Assembly: GCF_001653475.1 (NCBI RefSeq)
Contig: NZ_CP011487.1
Location: 372,001 to 436,000, forward strand
DNA from: Helicobacter pylori
GTDB taxonomy: Bacteria; Campylobacterota; Campylobacteria; Campylobacterales; Helicobacteraceae
DNA: 64,000 nucleotides
Direction: 5' to 3'
Within the stretch, counting starts at the first letter, position 1. Each line of letters opens with the position of its first letter. The notes beneath the pieces were generated by a model. It was given only the letters and a program-made list of their open reading frames with translations. It was not told the origin of the DNA and ran no database searches. This document shows, one piece after another, positions 52,526-62,228 of this stretch. Both the position numbers and the translations under genes were made by a program.

Positions 52526-53470
52526 TTATTGCCTCCTGCTAAAAGTGATCCCATAAACTTCATTCCTAATTTGGAATAAGGGATCAGTAGGGGCTTCTAC
52601 GCCTTTAGGGAGATCGGCTGGGAAATACACATCTTTATTGCAACCCATTCCTTCGTATTTTTCCACTTTCAATGTCCCTACCAATAATTCCTTGTGTTTG
52701 CCTTTCCAAAGCGCGGTCGTGTCGTTGGTGGCATCATTTTTATTCGCAAACACCAGATACATTTGGTATTCTATGGGCTTAGTTTTAAGGTGTTGTTGGA
52801 ATGAAGAAAGCAGATAATTTGAATCTTTTTGCTTCAATTCTTGGGGGCTAAGATACTTAATGCCGTCTTTAGGCACAAATTTCCATCTCGCAGGCAATAA
52901 TTTTTCTTTCTTATCTTTAAACTTGAAGGCATGCACGCTATAATAAGGTGTGTTAGCCACGCTTGAGCTAATCCCTATCGTTTTTGTGTAAGCGGCAAAA
53001 TTCCTATAAGAGGGGACTTCTTCATAAAGCTTTTTGATTCTTGCTTCATCCACCTTGCCATTTTTAGGGATCCTCATCTCAAAAAATTGGGCGAATTCGT
53101 TAGGGTTTTTGGCAAAATTGATTTCTGTATTGAGCATCACCATTGTCCAGCTAGCGTTTTGTTTTTCTAATTTTAACGCCATTCCCCTCACTTTGCTTTT
53201 ATCGTCCATCGCCACGCCTCCTAAAGAATACCTTACAGATGCAGGGATTTCTTTTTCATTGAGTAATGGCACATCTAAATCCTCTCTTGCTTGCGGGTTA
53301 GGGAGGAACACGCCTTTAGCGCAAAACCCCTTAGTGTGGTTGATTTTCATTTTAGGCTCTTTGGCGTTGAGTTTGTAGAAAATATCCGCAATCTCTTCAG
53401 CGCTCACTTCATGGGCTTTTAAAAAACCCAAGCTAAAAACCAAACACAAGCTCAGACCAATTTTTTTCAT
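52526..53470 (-). CDS. kapA: catalase-like periplasmic protein KapA-type
   Basis: HP0485-like SrpA/catalase-related haem protein of 314 aa with signal peptide KKIGLSLCLVFSLGFLKA. Catalase-fold landmarks are HTKGFCAKGVFLPNPQA (distal His region), VRGMALKLE, NTEINFAKNPNEFAQFF, and SYRNFAAYTKTIGISSSVANTPYYSVHAF. It is much shorter than KatA (about 505 aa). H. pylori has KatA plus the accessory protein named KapA at another locus; the small catalase-like proteins are described as peroxide protection factors. The gene symbol is tentative. Confidence 0.78.
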   Translation of the reverse strand: MKKIGLSLCLVFSLGFLKAHEVSAEEIADIFYKLNAKEPKMKINHTKGFCAKGVFLPNPQAREDLDVPLLNEKEIPASVRYSLGGVAMDDKSKVRGMALKLEKQNASWTMVMLNTEINFAKNPNEFAQFFEMRIPKNGKVDEARIKKLYEEVPSYRNFAAYTKTIGISSSVANTPYYSVHAFKFKDKKEKLLPARWKFVPKDGIKYLSPQELKQKDSNYLLSSFQQHLKTKPIEYQMYLVFANKNDATNDTTALWKGKHKELLVGTLKVEKYEGMGCNKDVYFPADLPKGVEAPTDPLFQIRNEVYGITFSRRQ

Positions 53471-53702
53471 TTTTTCGCTCCTTATTGTTATTTTTTATAT
53501 AAAACAACGCTTTTTATTGTATCAGTAAATTCCCCATTGACCCTTAAAAAAGCCTTTTTTTAATATCTTATTAGGATCTTAAAAGATTATCCTATCCATA
53601 TTGCATGATCATTAGCAAGCTTTTAAGGATAAACTCGCGTTTTAAATTTTGTAATTTTTAAGAAAAATTAGCTTGATTTTAAACTAATTCTATATTCTTT
53701 TA

Positions 53703-53711
53703 TGCTATGAT
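53703..53711 (+). promoter_or_regulatory. extended -10 promoter of hofC
   Basis: TGCTATGAT at 53703-53711 is an extended -10 about 50 bases before the hofC ATG. The 290-base gap between the divergent kapA-type gene and hofC is AT-rich and holds little else; the hofC ribosome site is GTAAGGAAGAGG just before 53761. Confidence 0.5.
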
Positions 53712-53760
53712 TACTTCTACAGAGTAATTTATCTATTCTCAGGTAAAGTAAGGAAGAGGA

Positions 53761-55347
53761 ATGAAATTAAAGAAACGAAAAGTTGCGGCTACATTGCTAA
53801 AGCGTTTTACCTTGCCACTATTGTTCACTACGGGTTCATTAGGGGCGGTTACTTATGAGGTGCATGGGGATTTTATCAACTTCTCCAAAGTGGGTTTTAA
53901 CCATTCGCCTATTAACCCTGTTAAAGGTATCTATCCCACAGAAACTTTTGTTAACCTTACGGGTAAGCTAGAGGGGTCTGTGCATTTAGGTAGAGGATGG
54001 ACCGTGAATTTAGGCGGTGTTTTGGGCGGACAAGTTTATGATAGCACTAGGTATGATAGGTGGGCAAAGGATTTTACCCCCCCAAGCTATTGGGATAAAA
54101 CTTCTTGCGGCACTGATTCTTTGAGCCTTTGTATGAATGCCACTAAAATGTGGCAGCAACAAGGGCCAGGCGGTATTATTGACCCTAGAGGTATTGGTTG
54201 GGAATATATGGGTGAGTGGAACGGCTTGTTCCCCAACTACTATCCGGCTAACGCCTACTTGCCTGGGGGTTCAAGACGCTATGAAGTTTATAAAGCGAAT
54301 CTCACCTATGATAGCAACAGAGTCCATATGGTAATGGGGCGTTTTGATGTTACGGAGCAGGAGCAAATGGATTGGGTTTACCAATTGTTCCAAGGTTTTT
54401 ATGGGACTTTCAAGCTTACCAATAAGATGAAGTTCTTGCTCTTTAGCTCTTGGGGTCGTGGTATCGCTGACGGTCAGTGGTTGTTCCCTATCTATCGTGA
54501 AAAGCCTTGGGGTATTCATAAAGCCGGTATTATTTATCGCCCTACAAAGAATTGGATGATCCACCCTTATGTGTATCTTATCCCAGAAGTAGGCACATTG
54601 CCCGGTGTTAAAGTAGAGTATGATACCAATCCTGAGTTTAGAGGGATAGGCATGAGAAACAGAACGACTTTCTATGCGTTGTATGACTATCGTTGGAATA
54701 ACGCTGAATACGGTCGTTATGCGCCCGCTCGTTATAACACTTGGGATCCGTTCTTGGATAATGGTAAGTGGCGTGGCTTGCAAGGTCCTGGTGGTGCGAC
54801 GCTCTTTTTGCGCCACCATATAGATATTAACAACTACTTTGTGGTTGGTGGTGCTTATCTCAACATTGGTAACCCTAACATGAACTTAGGTACTTGGGGT
54901 AACATCATCGCTGTGGATGGTATCGAACAATGGGTTGGCAGTATCTACAGCTTAGGGTTTGCGGGGATTGACAACATTACCGACGCTGACGCATTCACCG
55001 AGTATGTTAAAGGTGGAGGCAAGCATGGTAAGTTTAGTTGGAGCGTTTATCAACGCTTCACTACCGCTCCAAGGGCTTTGGAATATGGTATTGGTATGTA
55101 TCTAGACTATCAGTTCAGTAAGCATGTTAAAGCGGGTCTCAAACTCGTATGGTTAGAGTTCCAAATTCGTGCGGGTTACAACCCTGGAACCGGTTTCCTT
55201 GGGCCAAACGGTCAGCCGCTTAACTTGAATAATGGTTTGTTTGAATCTTCTGCGTTCGCACAAGGTCCTCAAAACATGGGCGGTATCGCAAAAAGCATTA
55301 CCCAAGATAGAAGCCATTTGATGACACACATCAGTTATAGCTTCTAA
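53761..55347 (+). CDS. hofC: outer membrane protein HofC
   Basis: HP0486-like Hof family outer membrane protein, 528 aa. Basic start KLKKRKVAATLLKRF and hydrophobic LPLLFTTGSLGAVTYE form the signal peptide. The mature barrel starts VHGDFINFSKVGFN and is full of Tyr/Trp strands; it ends DRSHLMTHISYSF with the terminal Phe. Its codon use (GGT-rich, few A/T runs) looks like a highly expressed gene. HofC and HofD look like related tandem copies: both open with a FxNF...GFN...YPT pattern and end in RSH...SYGF-type strands. Confidence 0.92.
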   Translation: MKLKKRKVAATLLKRFTLPLLFTTGSLGAVTYEVHGDFINFSKVGFNHSPINPVKGIYPTETFVNLTGKLEGSVHLGRGWTVNLGGVLGGQVYDSTRYDRWAKDFTPPSYWDKTSCGTDSLSLCMNATKMWQQQGPGGIIDPRGIGWEYMGEWNGLFPNYYPANAYLPGGSRRYEVYKANLTYDSNRVHMVMGRFDVTEQEQMDWVYQLFQGFYGTFKLTNKMKFLLFSSWGRGIADGQWLFPIYREKPWGIHKAGIIYRPTKNWMIHPYVYLIPEVGTLPGVKVEYDTNPEFRGIGMRNRTTFYALYDYRWNNAEYGRYAPARYNTWDPFLDNGKWRGLQGPGGATLFLRHHIDINNYFVVGGAYLNIGNPNMNLGTWGNIIAVDGIEQWVGSIYSLGFAGIDNITDADAFTEYVKGGGKHGKFSWSVYQRFTTAPRALEYGIGMYLDYQFSKHVKAGLKLVWLEFQIRAGYNPGTGFLGPNGQPLNLNNGLFESSAFAQGPQNMGGIAKSITQDRSHLMTHISYSF

Positions 55348-55417
55348 GAGAGTTCCCCTATCTCTTAGATATGCCTTCTTTTATATTTTTATTTTAATAT
55401 CTTTGGGAGTTAGGGTT

Positions 55418-56815
55418 TTGGAAATTAAGAAATATTTTTCTTACTCTCTATTTTTTTTGTTTTTTTCTAGTCTCTTTTTATCCAAACTTCAAGCTTATAA
55501 ATTCAACATGAGCATTGTTGGAAAGGTGAGTAGCTATACCAAGTTTGGCTTTAACAATCAAAGATACCAACCTTCTAAAGACATTTATCCTACAGGTAGC
55601 TATACTTCTTTGCTCGGTGAATTGAATTTAAGTATGAGTTTATACAAGGGTTTGAGAGCGGAAGTGGGGGCTATGATGGCAGCGCTTCCCTATGACTCTA
55701 CCGCCTATCAAGGCAACAATATCCCTAATGGCCAGCCCGGCTCTAGGACCGATCCTTTTGGGGCGGGTATCTTTTGGCAATATATTGGTTGGTATGCAGG
55801 GCATAGTGGTTTGCAAGTGCAAAAACCTCGTTTAGCCATGGTGCATAACGCTTTTTTGAGCTACAACTACAAAAAAGACAAATTCAGTTTTGGCGTGAAA
55901 GGGGGGCGCTATGATGCTGAAGAGTATGATTGGTTCACTTCTTACACTCAAGGGGTTGAAGGCTTTGTCAAATATAAAGACACCAGATTAAGAGTGATGT
56001 ATTCAGACGCTAGGGCTTCAGCATCAAGCGACTGGTTTTGGTATTTTGGGCGTTACTATACAAGCGGTAAGGCTCTAATGGTAGCGGATTTGAAATATGA
56101 AAAAGACAACTTAAAAATCAACCCTTATTTTTATGCGATCTTTCAAAGAATGTATGCACCAGGCATTAATATCACTTACGACACTAACCCTAATTTCAAC
56201 AATAAAGGTTTTCGTTTTGTAGGCACTTTCGTGGGGTTTTTCCCCATTTTTGCCACTCCGGCTAATGAAAATGATATTATCCTCTTCCAACAAGTGCCGT
56301 TAGGAAAAAGCGGGCAAACTTATTTCTTGCGCACCCGTTTTTACTATAATAAATGGCAATTTGGGGGCAGTGTCTATAAAAATATCGGTAACGCTAATGG
56401 TGATATCGGTATTTATGGGGATCCTTTGGGGTATAACATTTGGACGAATAGTATTTATGATGCCGAAATTAACAATATTGTTGGTGCTAATGTTATTAAC
56501 GGATTTTTATATGTAGGCTCACAGTATAGGGGGTTTAGTTGGAAAATTTTAGGTCGTTGGACGGATAGCCCAAGGGCTGATGAAAGGAGTCTTGCGCTCT
56601 TTTTGAGTTATTTTTCTAATAAGTATAATATTAGAATGGATTTGAAGCTAGAATATTATGGCAATATCACCAAAAAAGGCTATTGTATTGGGTATTGTGG
56701 CATGTATGTTCCAGCCGATCCTAATGGACCTGGGACACAGCCTCTAACACATAATGTGTATTCTGACAGGAGTCATATAATGTTTAACATTACTTATGGT
56801 TTTAGGATTTACTAG
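55418..56815 (+). CDS. hofD: outer membrane protein HofD
   Basis: HP0487-like paralogue of HofC, about 465 aa from TTG 55418 with GGGAG eight bases upstream; a TTG at 55403 is an alternative. Signal sequence YFSYSLFFLFFSSLFLSKLQA is encoded over a run of eight T (55451-55458). Mature region KFNMSIVGKVSSYTKFGFN, then SRTDPFGAGIFWQYIGWYAGH parallels HofC's RGIGWEYMGEW stretch. The end HIMFNITYGFRIY lacks a terminal Phe but has an aromatic Tyr. It follows hofC by 55 bases after the TTG choice and may be cotranscribed. Confidence 0.88.
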   Translation: MEIKKYFSYSLFFLFFSSLFLSKLQAYKFNMSIVGKVSSYTKFGFNNQRYQPSKDIYPTGSYTSLLGELNLSMSLYKGLRAEVGAMMAALPYDSTAYQGNNIPNGQPGSRTDPFGAGIFWQYIGWYAGHSGLQVQKPRLAMVHNAFLSYNYKKDKFSFGVKGGRYDAEEYDWFTSYTQGVEGFVKYKDTRLRVMYSDARASASSDWFWYFGRYYTSGKALMVADLKYEKDNLKINPYFYAIFQRMYAPGINITYDTNPNFNNKGFRFVGTFVGFFPIFATPANENDIILFQQVPLGKSGQTYFLRTRFYYNKWQFGGSVYKNIGNANGDIGIYGDPLGYNIWTNSIYDAEINNIVGANVINGFLYVGSQYRGFSWKILGRWTDSPRADERSLALFLSYFSNKYNIRMDLKLEYYGNITKKGYCIGYCGMYVPADPNGPGTQPLTHNVYSDRSHIMFNITYGFRIY

Positions 56816-57145
56816 CATTTTATCCTTAATGGATATTTTTGATTAGCCTTTTTAAAATATTGAAAGGCTCTGCTCCAATCAAATATTAATACTCAAAAAG
56901 CCTTATTTAACTTTATTATTCAATATTTAATATACTAGAACAAGGCTACTACAAAAGACATTAAAAGCCCTCTAGCAACAAGCCTAGAAGGCGCCTTACA
57001 TCAAAAAATCACGCAAAGGTTAGTGAGTAACATTGTCAGAAACATACCGACCACTTACATTTTTAAGAAGTTAGACGAACTAAGTCCCGCTCTATCGCTT
57101 GCACTATAATATAATGAACTGGTATTTTTAAAAAAAGAAATCAAC
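56816..57145. other. 330-base intergenic region
   Basis: It contains a small hairpin plus T run just after hofD (TATCC at 56821 with GGATA, then TTTTT), a second inverted repeat AGCCTTT/AAAGGCT at 56845-56869, and a -10 doublet TATAATATAAT at 57105-57115 facing the antitoxin remnant. The middle (56960-57060) has no recognisable gene on either strand. Confidence 0.5.
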
Positions 57146-57430
57146 ATGCCTAACACCACTGCAGAAAAAGACTACACACAATACAGCGAAAAACAGCTTT
57201 TTAACTTTTTAAATTCTATCAAGACCCAACAAAAAAGAGCGTTAGAAAAATTAAAAGAAATCCAAGCTCAAAAACAAAGAATCAAAAAAGCGCTCCAATT
57301 GAAAGCGCTCCATTTAACCGAAAATGGATACACCATAAGAGAATAGCAAGAAATCTTAGCAAGAGATAAAGACACCAAGAACCGCCTTTGTTTTAAAAGC
57401 ATAGAGGATTTTAAAAAGCAAAACTTATAA
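57146..57430 (+). pseudogene. antitoxin remnant, HP0895/HP0893 type
   Basis: The first 66 codons (PNTTAEKDYTQYSEKQLFNF and a Lys/Gln-rich helix) read like the antitoxin of the H. pylori type II toxin-antitoxin pairs HP0894-HP0895 and HP0892-HP0893. A TAG at 57344-57346 replaces a sense codon; the same frame then continues QEILARDKDTKNRLCFKSIE, the conserved C-terminal toxin-binding part, to TAA at 57428. A single substitution therefore truncates the protein. Confidence 0.72.
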
Positions 57431-57443
57431 ATAAGATTTAAAA

Positions 57444-57699
57444 ATGCTGATGATTGAAACCAGTAAAAATTTGATAAGGATCTTAAAAAACCTGTTCAAA
57501 ACGGGTTTGATTTAAAGTTTTAAAGTGGTTGAAAATTGAGCCAAAGAGTAACGCTCCCAAATACAAAGACCGATCGCTCAAAGGCGGTTTAAAAGATTAA
57601 TACCACCTAAAACCGGATTTATTGCTTGTCTATCAAATTAAAAAACAAGAAAACGCTCTCTTTTTAGTAAGACTGGGCAGTCATAGCGAGTTGTTTTAA
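57444..57699 (+). pseudogene. toxin remnant, HP0894/HP0892 (YafQ/RelE-like) type
   Basis: Starts MLMIETSKN at 57444, shifts frame (KFDKDLK and NGFDLK appear only when frames change), then continues APKYKDRSLKGGLKD, KPDLLLVYQIKKQENALF and LVRLGSHSELF to TAA at 57699. These are the conserved stretches of the YafQ-like mRNA interferase of H. pylori. At least two frameshifts plus in-frame stops make it non-functional. It lies directly after the antitoxin remnant. Confidence 0.72.
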
Positions 57700-57793
57700 G
57701 CCACCCATAACGCTCTTAAACTAACCGCCCACCAACTACCCCCCCTTTTTTAGGGATAAAATTTAGGGTTAAAACACCGCTTACGCTTTTTTT

Positions 57794-57840
57794 GCTTTTT
57801 AAATACCCTCGTGTTTCCCGCTTTTTAAATACCCTCGTGT
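57794..57840. repeat. 21-base direct repeat at the thioesterase 3' end
   Basis: GCTTTTTAAATACCCTCGTGT occurs at 57794-57814 and again at 57820-57840, a 26-base period. In the minus-strand gene the first-read copy codes TRGYLKS and the second, in another frame, codes HEGI and the stop, so the duplication creates the C-terminus. Confidence 0.85.
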
Positions 57841-58323
57841 GCGCATTTCCTTGCGCTTCAAAGCCCCTTCATAACGGCGGATTTCAACCTCTGTTTTAGG
57901 CTCGTATTTAGGCATGGGGGTGGGTTTGCCATTTTCTACAGCTACCATGGTGAAATAGCATGAATTAGTGTGCATGATTTCACGAGTTTTAATATCTTCG
58001 CTCAAAACCTTAATCCCCACTTCGCACGAGGTGTTTCCCACATAATTGATGCTGGCTAAAAAAGTGAGCAAATTCCCTACAGGAATGGGATATTTAAAAG
58101 TGACCCCATCCACGCTTAAAGTGACCGTTCCTTTACCGCAATAACGAGCCGAGCACACATAAGCCACTTTATCCAATAAATTCAATAATTCCCCCCCATG
58201 CATGACATTGTTGAAATTAGCGGTTGTAGGCACAACCAGATAGCTCATCAATAATTTAGTGCAATCCGCTGTGTCTAGGGAAAAATCAAAATGATTGGAA
58301 TGCGATGATTGTATGTGGGGCAT
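57799..58323 (-). CDS. acyl-CoA thioesterase, hotdog fold
   Basis: HP0891-like YciA/BFIT-type acyl-CoA thioesterase of 174 aa. The hotdog signature is TANFNNVMHGGELLNLLDKV, with the Asn and the Asp/His-containing helix, followed by FKYPIPVGNLLTFLASINYVG. It probably hydrolyses medium or long acyl-CoA in the cytosol. The ATG at 58323 with AAGGAGAAACA is preferred to a longer reading to 58380. The C-terminus YLKSGKHEGI comes from a local tandem repeat. Confidence 0.87.
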   Translation of the reverse strand: MPHIQSSHSNHFDFSLDTADCTKLLMSYLVVPTTANFNNVMHGGELLNLLDKVAYVCSARYCGKGTVTLSVDGVTFKYPIPVGNLLTFLASINYVGNTSCEVGIKVLSEDIKTREIMHTNSCYFTMVAVENGKPTPMPKYEPKTEVEIRRYEGALKRKEMRTRGYLKSGKHEGI

Positions 58324-58463
58324 TGTTTCTCCTTGAATTAAAATTGATGTTAAAAATGTTTTTTGTAAAAAACATTCCAAGAACTATATATTAGTAAAAA
58401 TTAAGTAATATTAAGTGAATATTAGAGGAATTATAAAAATAATAAGAGGGTTGGCGTTAGATA

Positions 58464-59312
58464 ATGGGCGTTGGAGAGAGAAAAGAAAGCCAAAAGGTAG
58501 CGATTATCACTGGGGCGAGTTCTGGGATTGGGTTAGAGTGTGCGTTAATGCTGTTAGATCAAGGGTATAAAGTCTATGCACTCTCTAGGCACGTGACTTT
58601 GTGCGTAGCGTTAAACCATGCGTTATGCGAGAGCATTGATATTGATGTGAGCGATTCTAACGCTTTAAAAGAAGTGTTTTCAAACATCAGTGCTAAAGAA
58701 AATCATTGCGATGTTTTGATCAATTCCGCCGGTTATGGGGTGTTTGGGAGCGTAGAAGACACGCCTATTGACGAGGTTAAAAAACAATTTGGTGTGAATT
58801 TTTTTGCCCTTTGTGAAGTGGTGCAGTTTTGTTTGCCCTTACTGAAAAACAAGCCTTACTCTAAGATTTTTAATCTTTCTTCCATAGCAGGGCGTGTGAG
58901 CATGCTCTTTTTAGGCCATTACAGCGCGAGTAAGCATGCCTTAGAGGCTTATAGCGATGCCTTGCGTTTAGAGCTTAAACCCTTTAACATTCAGGTGTGT
59001 TTGATTGAGCCAGGCCCGGTGAAAAGCAACTGGGAAAAAACCGCTTTTGAAAACGATGAGCGAAAAGATAGCCTTTATGCATTAGAGGTGGATGCGGCTA
59101 AAAGCTTTTATTCTGGCGTGTATCAAAAAGCTTTAAGCGCTAAAGAAGTGGCGCAAAAAATCGTTTTTCTTACCATGAGTCCAAAAATCAAGGCCCGCTA
59201 TTTGATCGGCTTAAAAACCCAATTATTGTTAGCGTTGTATAGAATCCTCCCCAGTAGTTGGTATGATTCTTTGTTTAGATTGATCGTTCTTAAAAGGAAG
59301 CGTGATGCTTAA
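58464..59312 (+). CDS. short-chain dehydrogenase/reductase
   Basis: Classical SDR of 282 aa. [13 protein letters not shown] at residues 13-25 binds [14 protein letters not shown] is the NAG-like motif; the catalytic set is Ser in [11 protein letters not shown] and Tyr-x3-Lys in [23 protein letters not shown] follows as usual. The C-terminal hydrophobic stretch ([20 protein letters not shown]) suggests membrane association. The substrate is unknown; relatives act on lipids or sterols. It overlaps fecD (stop inside the fecD start), so it may be coexpressed with the iron transporter. Confidence 0.83.
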   Translation: MGVGERKESQKVAIITGASSGIGLECALMLLDQGYKVYALSRHVTLCVALNHALCESIDIDVSDSNALKEVFSNISAKENHCDVLINSAGYGVFGSVEDTPIDEVKKQFGVNFFALCEVVQFCLPLLKNKPYSKIFNLSSIAGRVSMLFLGHYSASKHALEAYSDALRLELKPFNIQVCLIEPGPVKSNWEKTAFENDERKDSLYALEVDAAKSFYSGVYQKALSAKEVAQKIVFLTMSPKIKARYLIGLKTQLLLALYRILPSSWYDSLFRLIVLKRKRDA

Positions 59313-60285
59313 AACCTATCATATTGCATTAGCTTGCGTGATTTTAGCAGTGGTGGTGCTTTTATTTGGAGGGGAGTCTTTGAGTTTGGAAGAATGGCAA
59401 GAAGTGTGTCTCAATGTGAAAAACCACTTTTTGCACAATGAAGAACTGAGCTCTTTAAGTATTATTATTTTAGAAATACGACTACCACGAGTGATTTTAG
59501 CGCTCTTGGTGGGAGCGAGTTTGTCCGGGAGTGGGGTGGTGATGCAAACGATTTTCAGAAACCCCTTAGTCGATCCTTTTTTATTAGGGATTTCTAGTGG
59601 GGCGATGCTAGGCGTGGCGATGGCGATAGCGGTAGTGGAGTCTAATATTGCGATTTTAGCGTTTTTTGGGGCAATTTTAGCCAGTCTTGCCGTCTTAGCG
59701 ATGAATAGGGTTTTAGGCAATTCCGTCCTTTCATTGGTGCTTTCAGGGGTGGTGTTGAGCGCGTTTTTAAGCGCGCTAGCCGGAGCGATAAAATTCTTTG
59801 TGATCCCCGAAAAAGCGCAAGCGATTGTCGTGTGGCTTTTAGGGAGCTTGTCTTTGAGCAGTTATAAGGATTGCTTGATCGCTTTCATAGGGCTATCTTT
59901 AGGCTTTATCCCGCTTTTTTTGTTAAGGTGGCGCATCAATTTATTGAGCTTGAGCGATGCGCAAAGTTTGAGTTTGGGTATTAATCCGGTGCTGTTGCGA
60001 TCGCTTTGTTTGGTGTGCGTGAGCGTTGCGAGCGCTTTAGCGGTGAGCGTGTCCGGCACGATTGGTTGGATTGGGTTAGTCATTCCGCATGTAGCGAGGT
60101 TGTTTTTTGGGGCGAATTTGCAAAAACTGCTTTTAAGCTCTTTGTTAATGGGAGCATTTTTCTTGCTTTTAGCGGATGTGGTGGCTAAAACCATTACCCC
60201 CTATGATTTACCGGTAGGCATTGCGACAAGCGTTTTAGGAGCGCCTTTCTTCTTGTGGCTTTTATTCAGAACTAGGGGGGTGTAA
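59305..60285 (+). CDS. fecD: iron(III) dicitrate-type ABC permease FecD
   Basis: BtuC/FecCD-family inner membrane permease with about ten helices. Conserved stretches: [37 protein letters not shown], and the coupling loop [13 protein letters not shown]. 326 aa is normal. The ATG at 59305 with AAGGAAG is preferred; a GTG at 59302 precedes it. H. pylori FecDE is the single cytoplasmic-membrane pair for ferric citrate-type uptake, and nickel/cobalt complexes are also proposed substrates. Its end abuts fecE. Confidence 0.93.
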   Translation: MLKTYHIALACVILAVVVLLFGGESLSLEEWQEVCLNVKNHFLHNEELSSLSIIILEIRLPRVILALLVGASLSGSGVVMQTIFRNPLVDPFLLGISSGAMLGVAMAIAVVESNIAILAFFGAILASLAVLAMNRVLGNSVLSLVLSGVVLSAFLSALAGAIKFFVIPEKAQAIVVWLLGSLSLSSYKDCLIAFIGLSLGFIPLFLLRWRINLLSLSDAQSLSLGINPVLLRSLCLVCVSVASALAVSVSGTIGWIGLVIPHVARLFFGANLQKLLLSSLLMGAFFLLLADVVAKTITPYDLPVGIATSVLGAPFFLWLLFRTRGV

Positions 60286-61052
60286 TGGTCTTAGAAGTTA
60301 AAAACCTGTCCTTTAAATATTCTCAAAAACTCATTTTGGATAAATTGAGTTTCAGCGTGCCAAAAAACAGCATTACAAGCATACTAGCGCCTAATGGCTC
60401 CGGTAAAACCACGCTTTTAAAATGCCTTTTAGGGCTTTTAAAGCCTTTAGAAGAAACCGAAATTAAAGCGTGTAACAAAGATATTTTACCCTTAAAGCCT
60501 TATGAAAAAGCCAAATTGATTGCTTATATCCCCCAAGTGGAATATTATGCGTTTAATTTCAGCGTGCTGGATTTTGTTTTAATGGGGAAAGCGACGCATT
60601 TGAATCTGTTCGCTATGCCTAAAGCTAAGCACATTAAAGAAGCTATTGGCGTTTTAGAGCGCTTGAATTTAGAGTCCTTAAAAGATCAAGGCATCAATGA
60701 TTTGTCCGGCGGTCAAAGGCAAATGGTGCTTTTAGCCAGAAGTTTATTGCAAAGAACGCCTTTATTGTTACTGGATGAGCCTACGAGTGCTTTAGATTTA
60801 AAAAATCAAGCCCTTTTTTTTGATGCGATTAAAGATGAGATGAAAAAACGAGAATTGAGCGTTTTAGTCAATATCCATGATCCGAATTTGGTTGCCAGGC
60901 ACTCCACGCATGTGGTCATGCTCAAAGATAAAAAACTTTTCTTGCAAGCTTCCACGCAAATCGCTATGACTTCACACAATTTAAGCGCGCTCTATGATAC
61001 GCCATTAGAAGCGATTTGGCATGATAATAAGCTTGTCGTGTATGCGTTGTAG
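60285..61052 (+). CDS. fecE: iron(III) dicitrate-type ABC ATPase FecE
   Basis: ATPase partner of FecD. Walker A LAPNGSGKTTLLK near residue 36, Q-loop YIPQVEYYAF, signature LSGGQRQMVLLARSLL, Walker B PLLLLDEPTSALD and switch His in VNIHDPNLVARH are all intact. 255 aa is normal. The ATG shares the last base of the fecD stop (TAATGG). The complex feeds iron across the inner membrane; a matching periplasmic binding protein is not in this window. Confidence 0.93.
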   Translation: MVLEVKNLSFKYSQKLILDKLSFSVPKNSITSILAPNGSGKTTLLKCLLGLLKPLEETEIKACNKDILPLKPYEKAKLIAYIPQVEYYAFNFSVLDFVLMGKATHLNLFAMPKAKHIKEAIGVLERLNLESLKDQGINDLSGGQRQMVLLARSLLQRTPLLLLDEPTSALDLKNQALFFDAIKDEMKKRELSVLVNIHDPNLVARHSTHVVMLKDKKLFLQASTQIAMTSHNLSALYDTPLEAIWHDNKLVVYAL

Positions 61053-61076
61053 GGCTTGAAAATAGAGGATCTTGGT

Positions 61077-61082
61077 TATAAT
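61077..61082 (+). promoter_or_regulatory. -10 element before the GT8 gene
   Basis: TATAAT in the context CTTGGTTATAATG, 33 bases before the ATG at 61115. A ribosome site CAAGGGA is present at about 61103. The promoter looks functional although the gene is split. Confidence 0.55.
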
Positions 61083-61114
61083 GTTTCAATTATTTTTATT
61101 TTCAAGGGATTTAT

Positions 61115-62228
61115 ATGAAAATTAGTGCATCTGTTACCCCCCCATTTCAGACTATTCCTATAGTAGTAGCTTTTGACAATAATTATTGCATCCCTGCTGG
61201 TGTGAGTTTATATTCCATGCTTTCTTGTGCCAAGCAAGAAAGAGATGGAGTAAAACTTTTTTATCAAATCCATTGTTTAGTGGATAGTTTGAGTACTGAA
61301 AGTATAGAAAAAATAAAGCGAACTATAGCCCCATTTAGCGCATTTTCTAATATTGAATTTTGTGATATTTCAAAGAATGACGCTTACCCTTTTAAATTGA
61401 TTTCTCAACTTTTCTTAAGAGTCAATTCTTTTGCTAAAAAGCGTTTTACTAAAATGATTTTATGCCGTTTGCTACTAGCGAGTATTTTTCCTCAATATGA
61501 AAAAATTATCACATTTGATGTGGATACCTTGTTTGCGGGCGATATTAGCGAGAGCTTTTTTATCCCTATGGATGGAGAGTATTGGGGAGCAGTTAAAGAA
61601 GACTTTTCATTGATTGGCATTCATAGCGCTAATGATTTGTTTTTGTCTCGTCTTAACTGGTCTAGTGGAATGGGTGTTAAAATCAGTCATAAAAGCCTAA
61701 CCTTTCAAGAAGTGGAAATTTTATATGAAAACCCTTATTAATGCAGGTTTTATGCTAGTCAATTTGGCGTTGTGGAGGGAGCGTCATTTGGAAGAAAAAC
61801 TGATTGATTTTTTTAAAACAAGAGATGAAGGGCTTTTGTTGCCAGAGCAAGATTTATTTGTGCTTGTTTGTCAAGGGTGTATTTTAGAAATACCTTGCAA
61901 GTATAATGTCCATCCACGCATGGTTGGGACGAGGATGATACCTAAAAAATCTGATGCTTGCATGTTGCATTTTTATGCTGATGAAAAGCCTTGGAAACAT
62001 TTTGGCTACCCGTATTCTCAAGAATGGCACCAAGTAGCTTTTAAAACTTCTTTTGATTCTTTAGTTTTTGAGAATTTAGTGGGTAAAATTAAAAGTTTTA
62101 CTGAAATTAATGACCACAACAAAAAGGATTTTTTTGAATTTTTAAACACTAGGCTGAATAAAAAACTTCTAATAAAATATGTTTTATTTAAGATTTTTAA
62201 AAAGCTAGAGTCTTTTTGTTTGCGTTAG
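61115..62228 (+). pseudogene. GT8-family LPS glycosyltransferase, split by frameshift
   Basis: JHP0820-like (RfaJ/LgtC type) glycosyltransferase. Part 1 (61115-61741) carries PIVVAFDNNYCIPAGVSLYS and the DxD metal site in IITFDVDTLFAGDI. Part 2 (61725-62228) starts within a few bases in another frame and holds INAGFMLVNLALWRE, LLPEQDLFVLVC and MLHFYADEKPWKHF. Between them the sequence reads GAAAACCCTTATTAATGCAG; two more bases would give ENPYINAG in one frame. The lesion is not in a homopolymer. About 370 residues would be restored. Confidence 0.82.

Noticed and set aside
54271..54819. A 182-codon minus-strand frame inside hofC
   Set aside because: Antisense of the barrel-coding sequence; the frame is open because of hofC codon bias.
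56960..57060. Possible aapA/isoA-type small toxin RNA locus after hofD
   Set aside because: The reverse strand reads GCGCCTTCTAGGCTTGTTG, faintly like the AapA end, but no matching peptide or Shine-Dalgarno is present.
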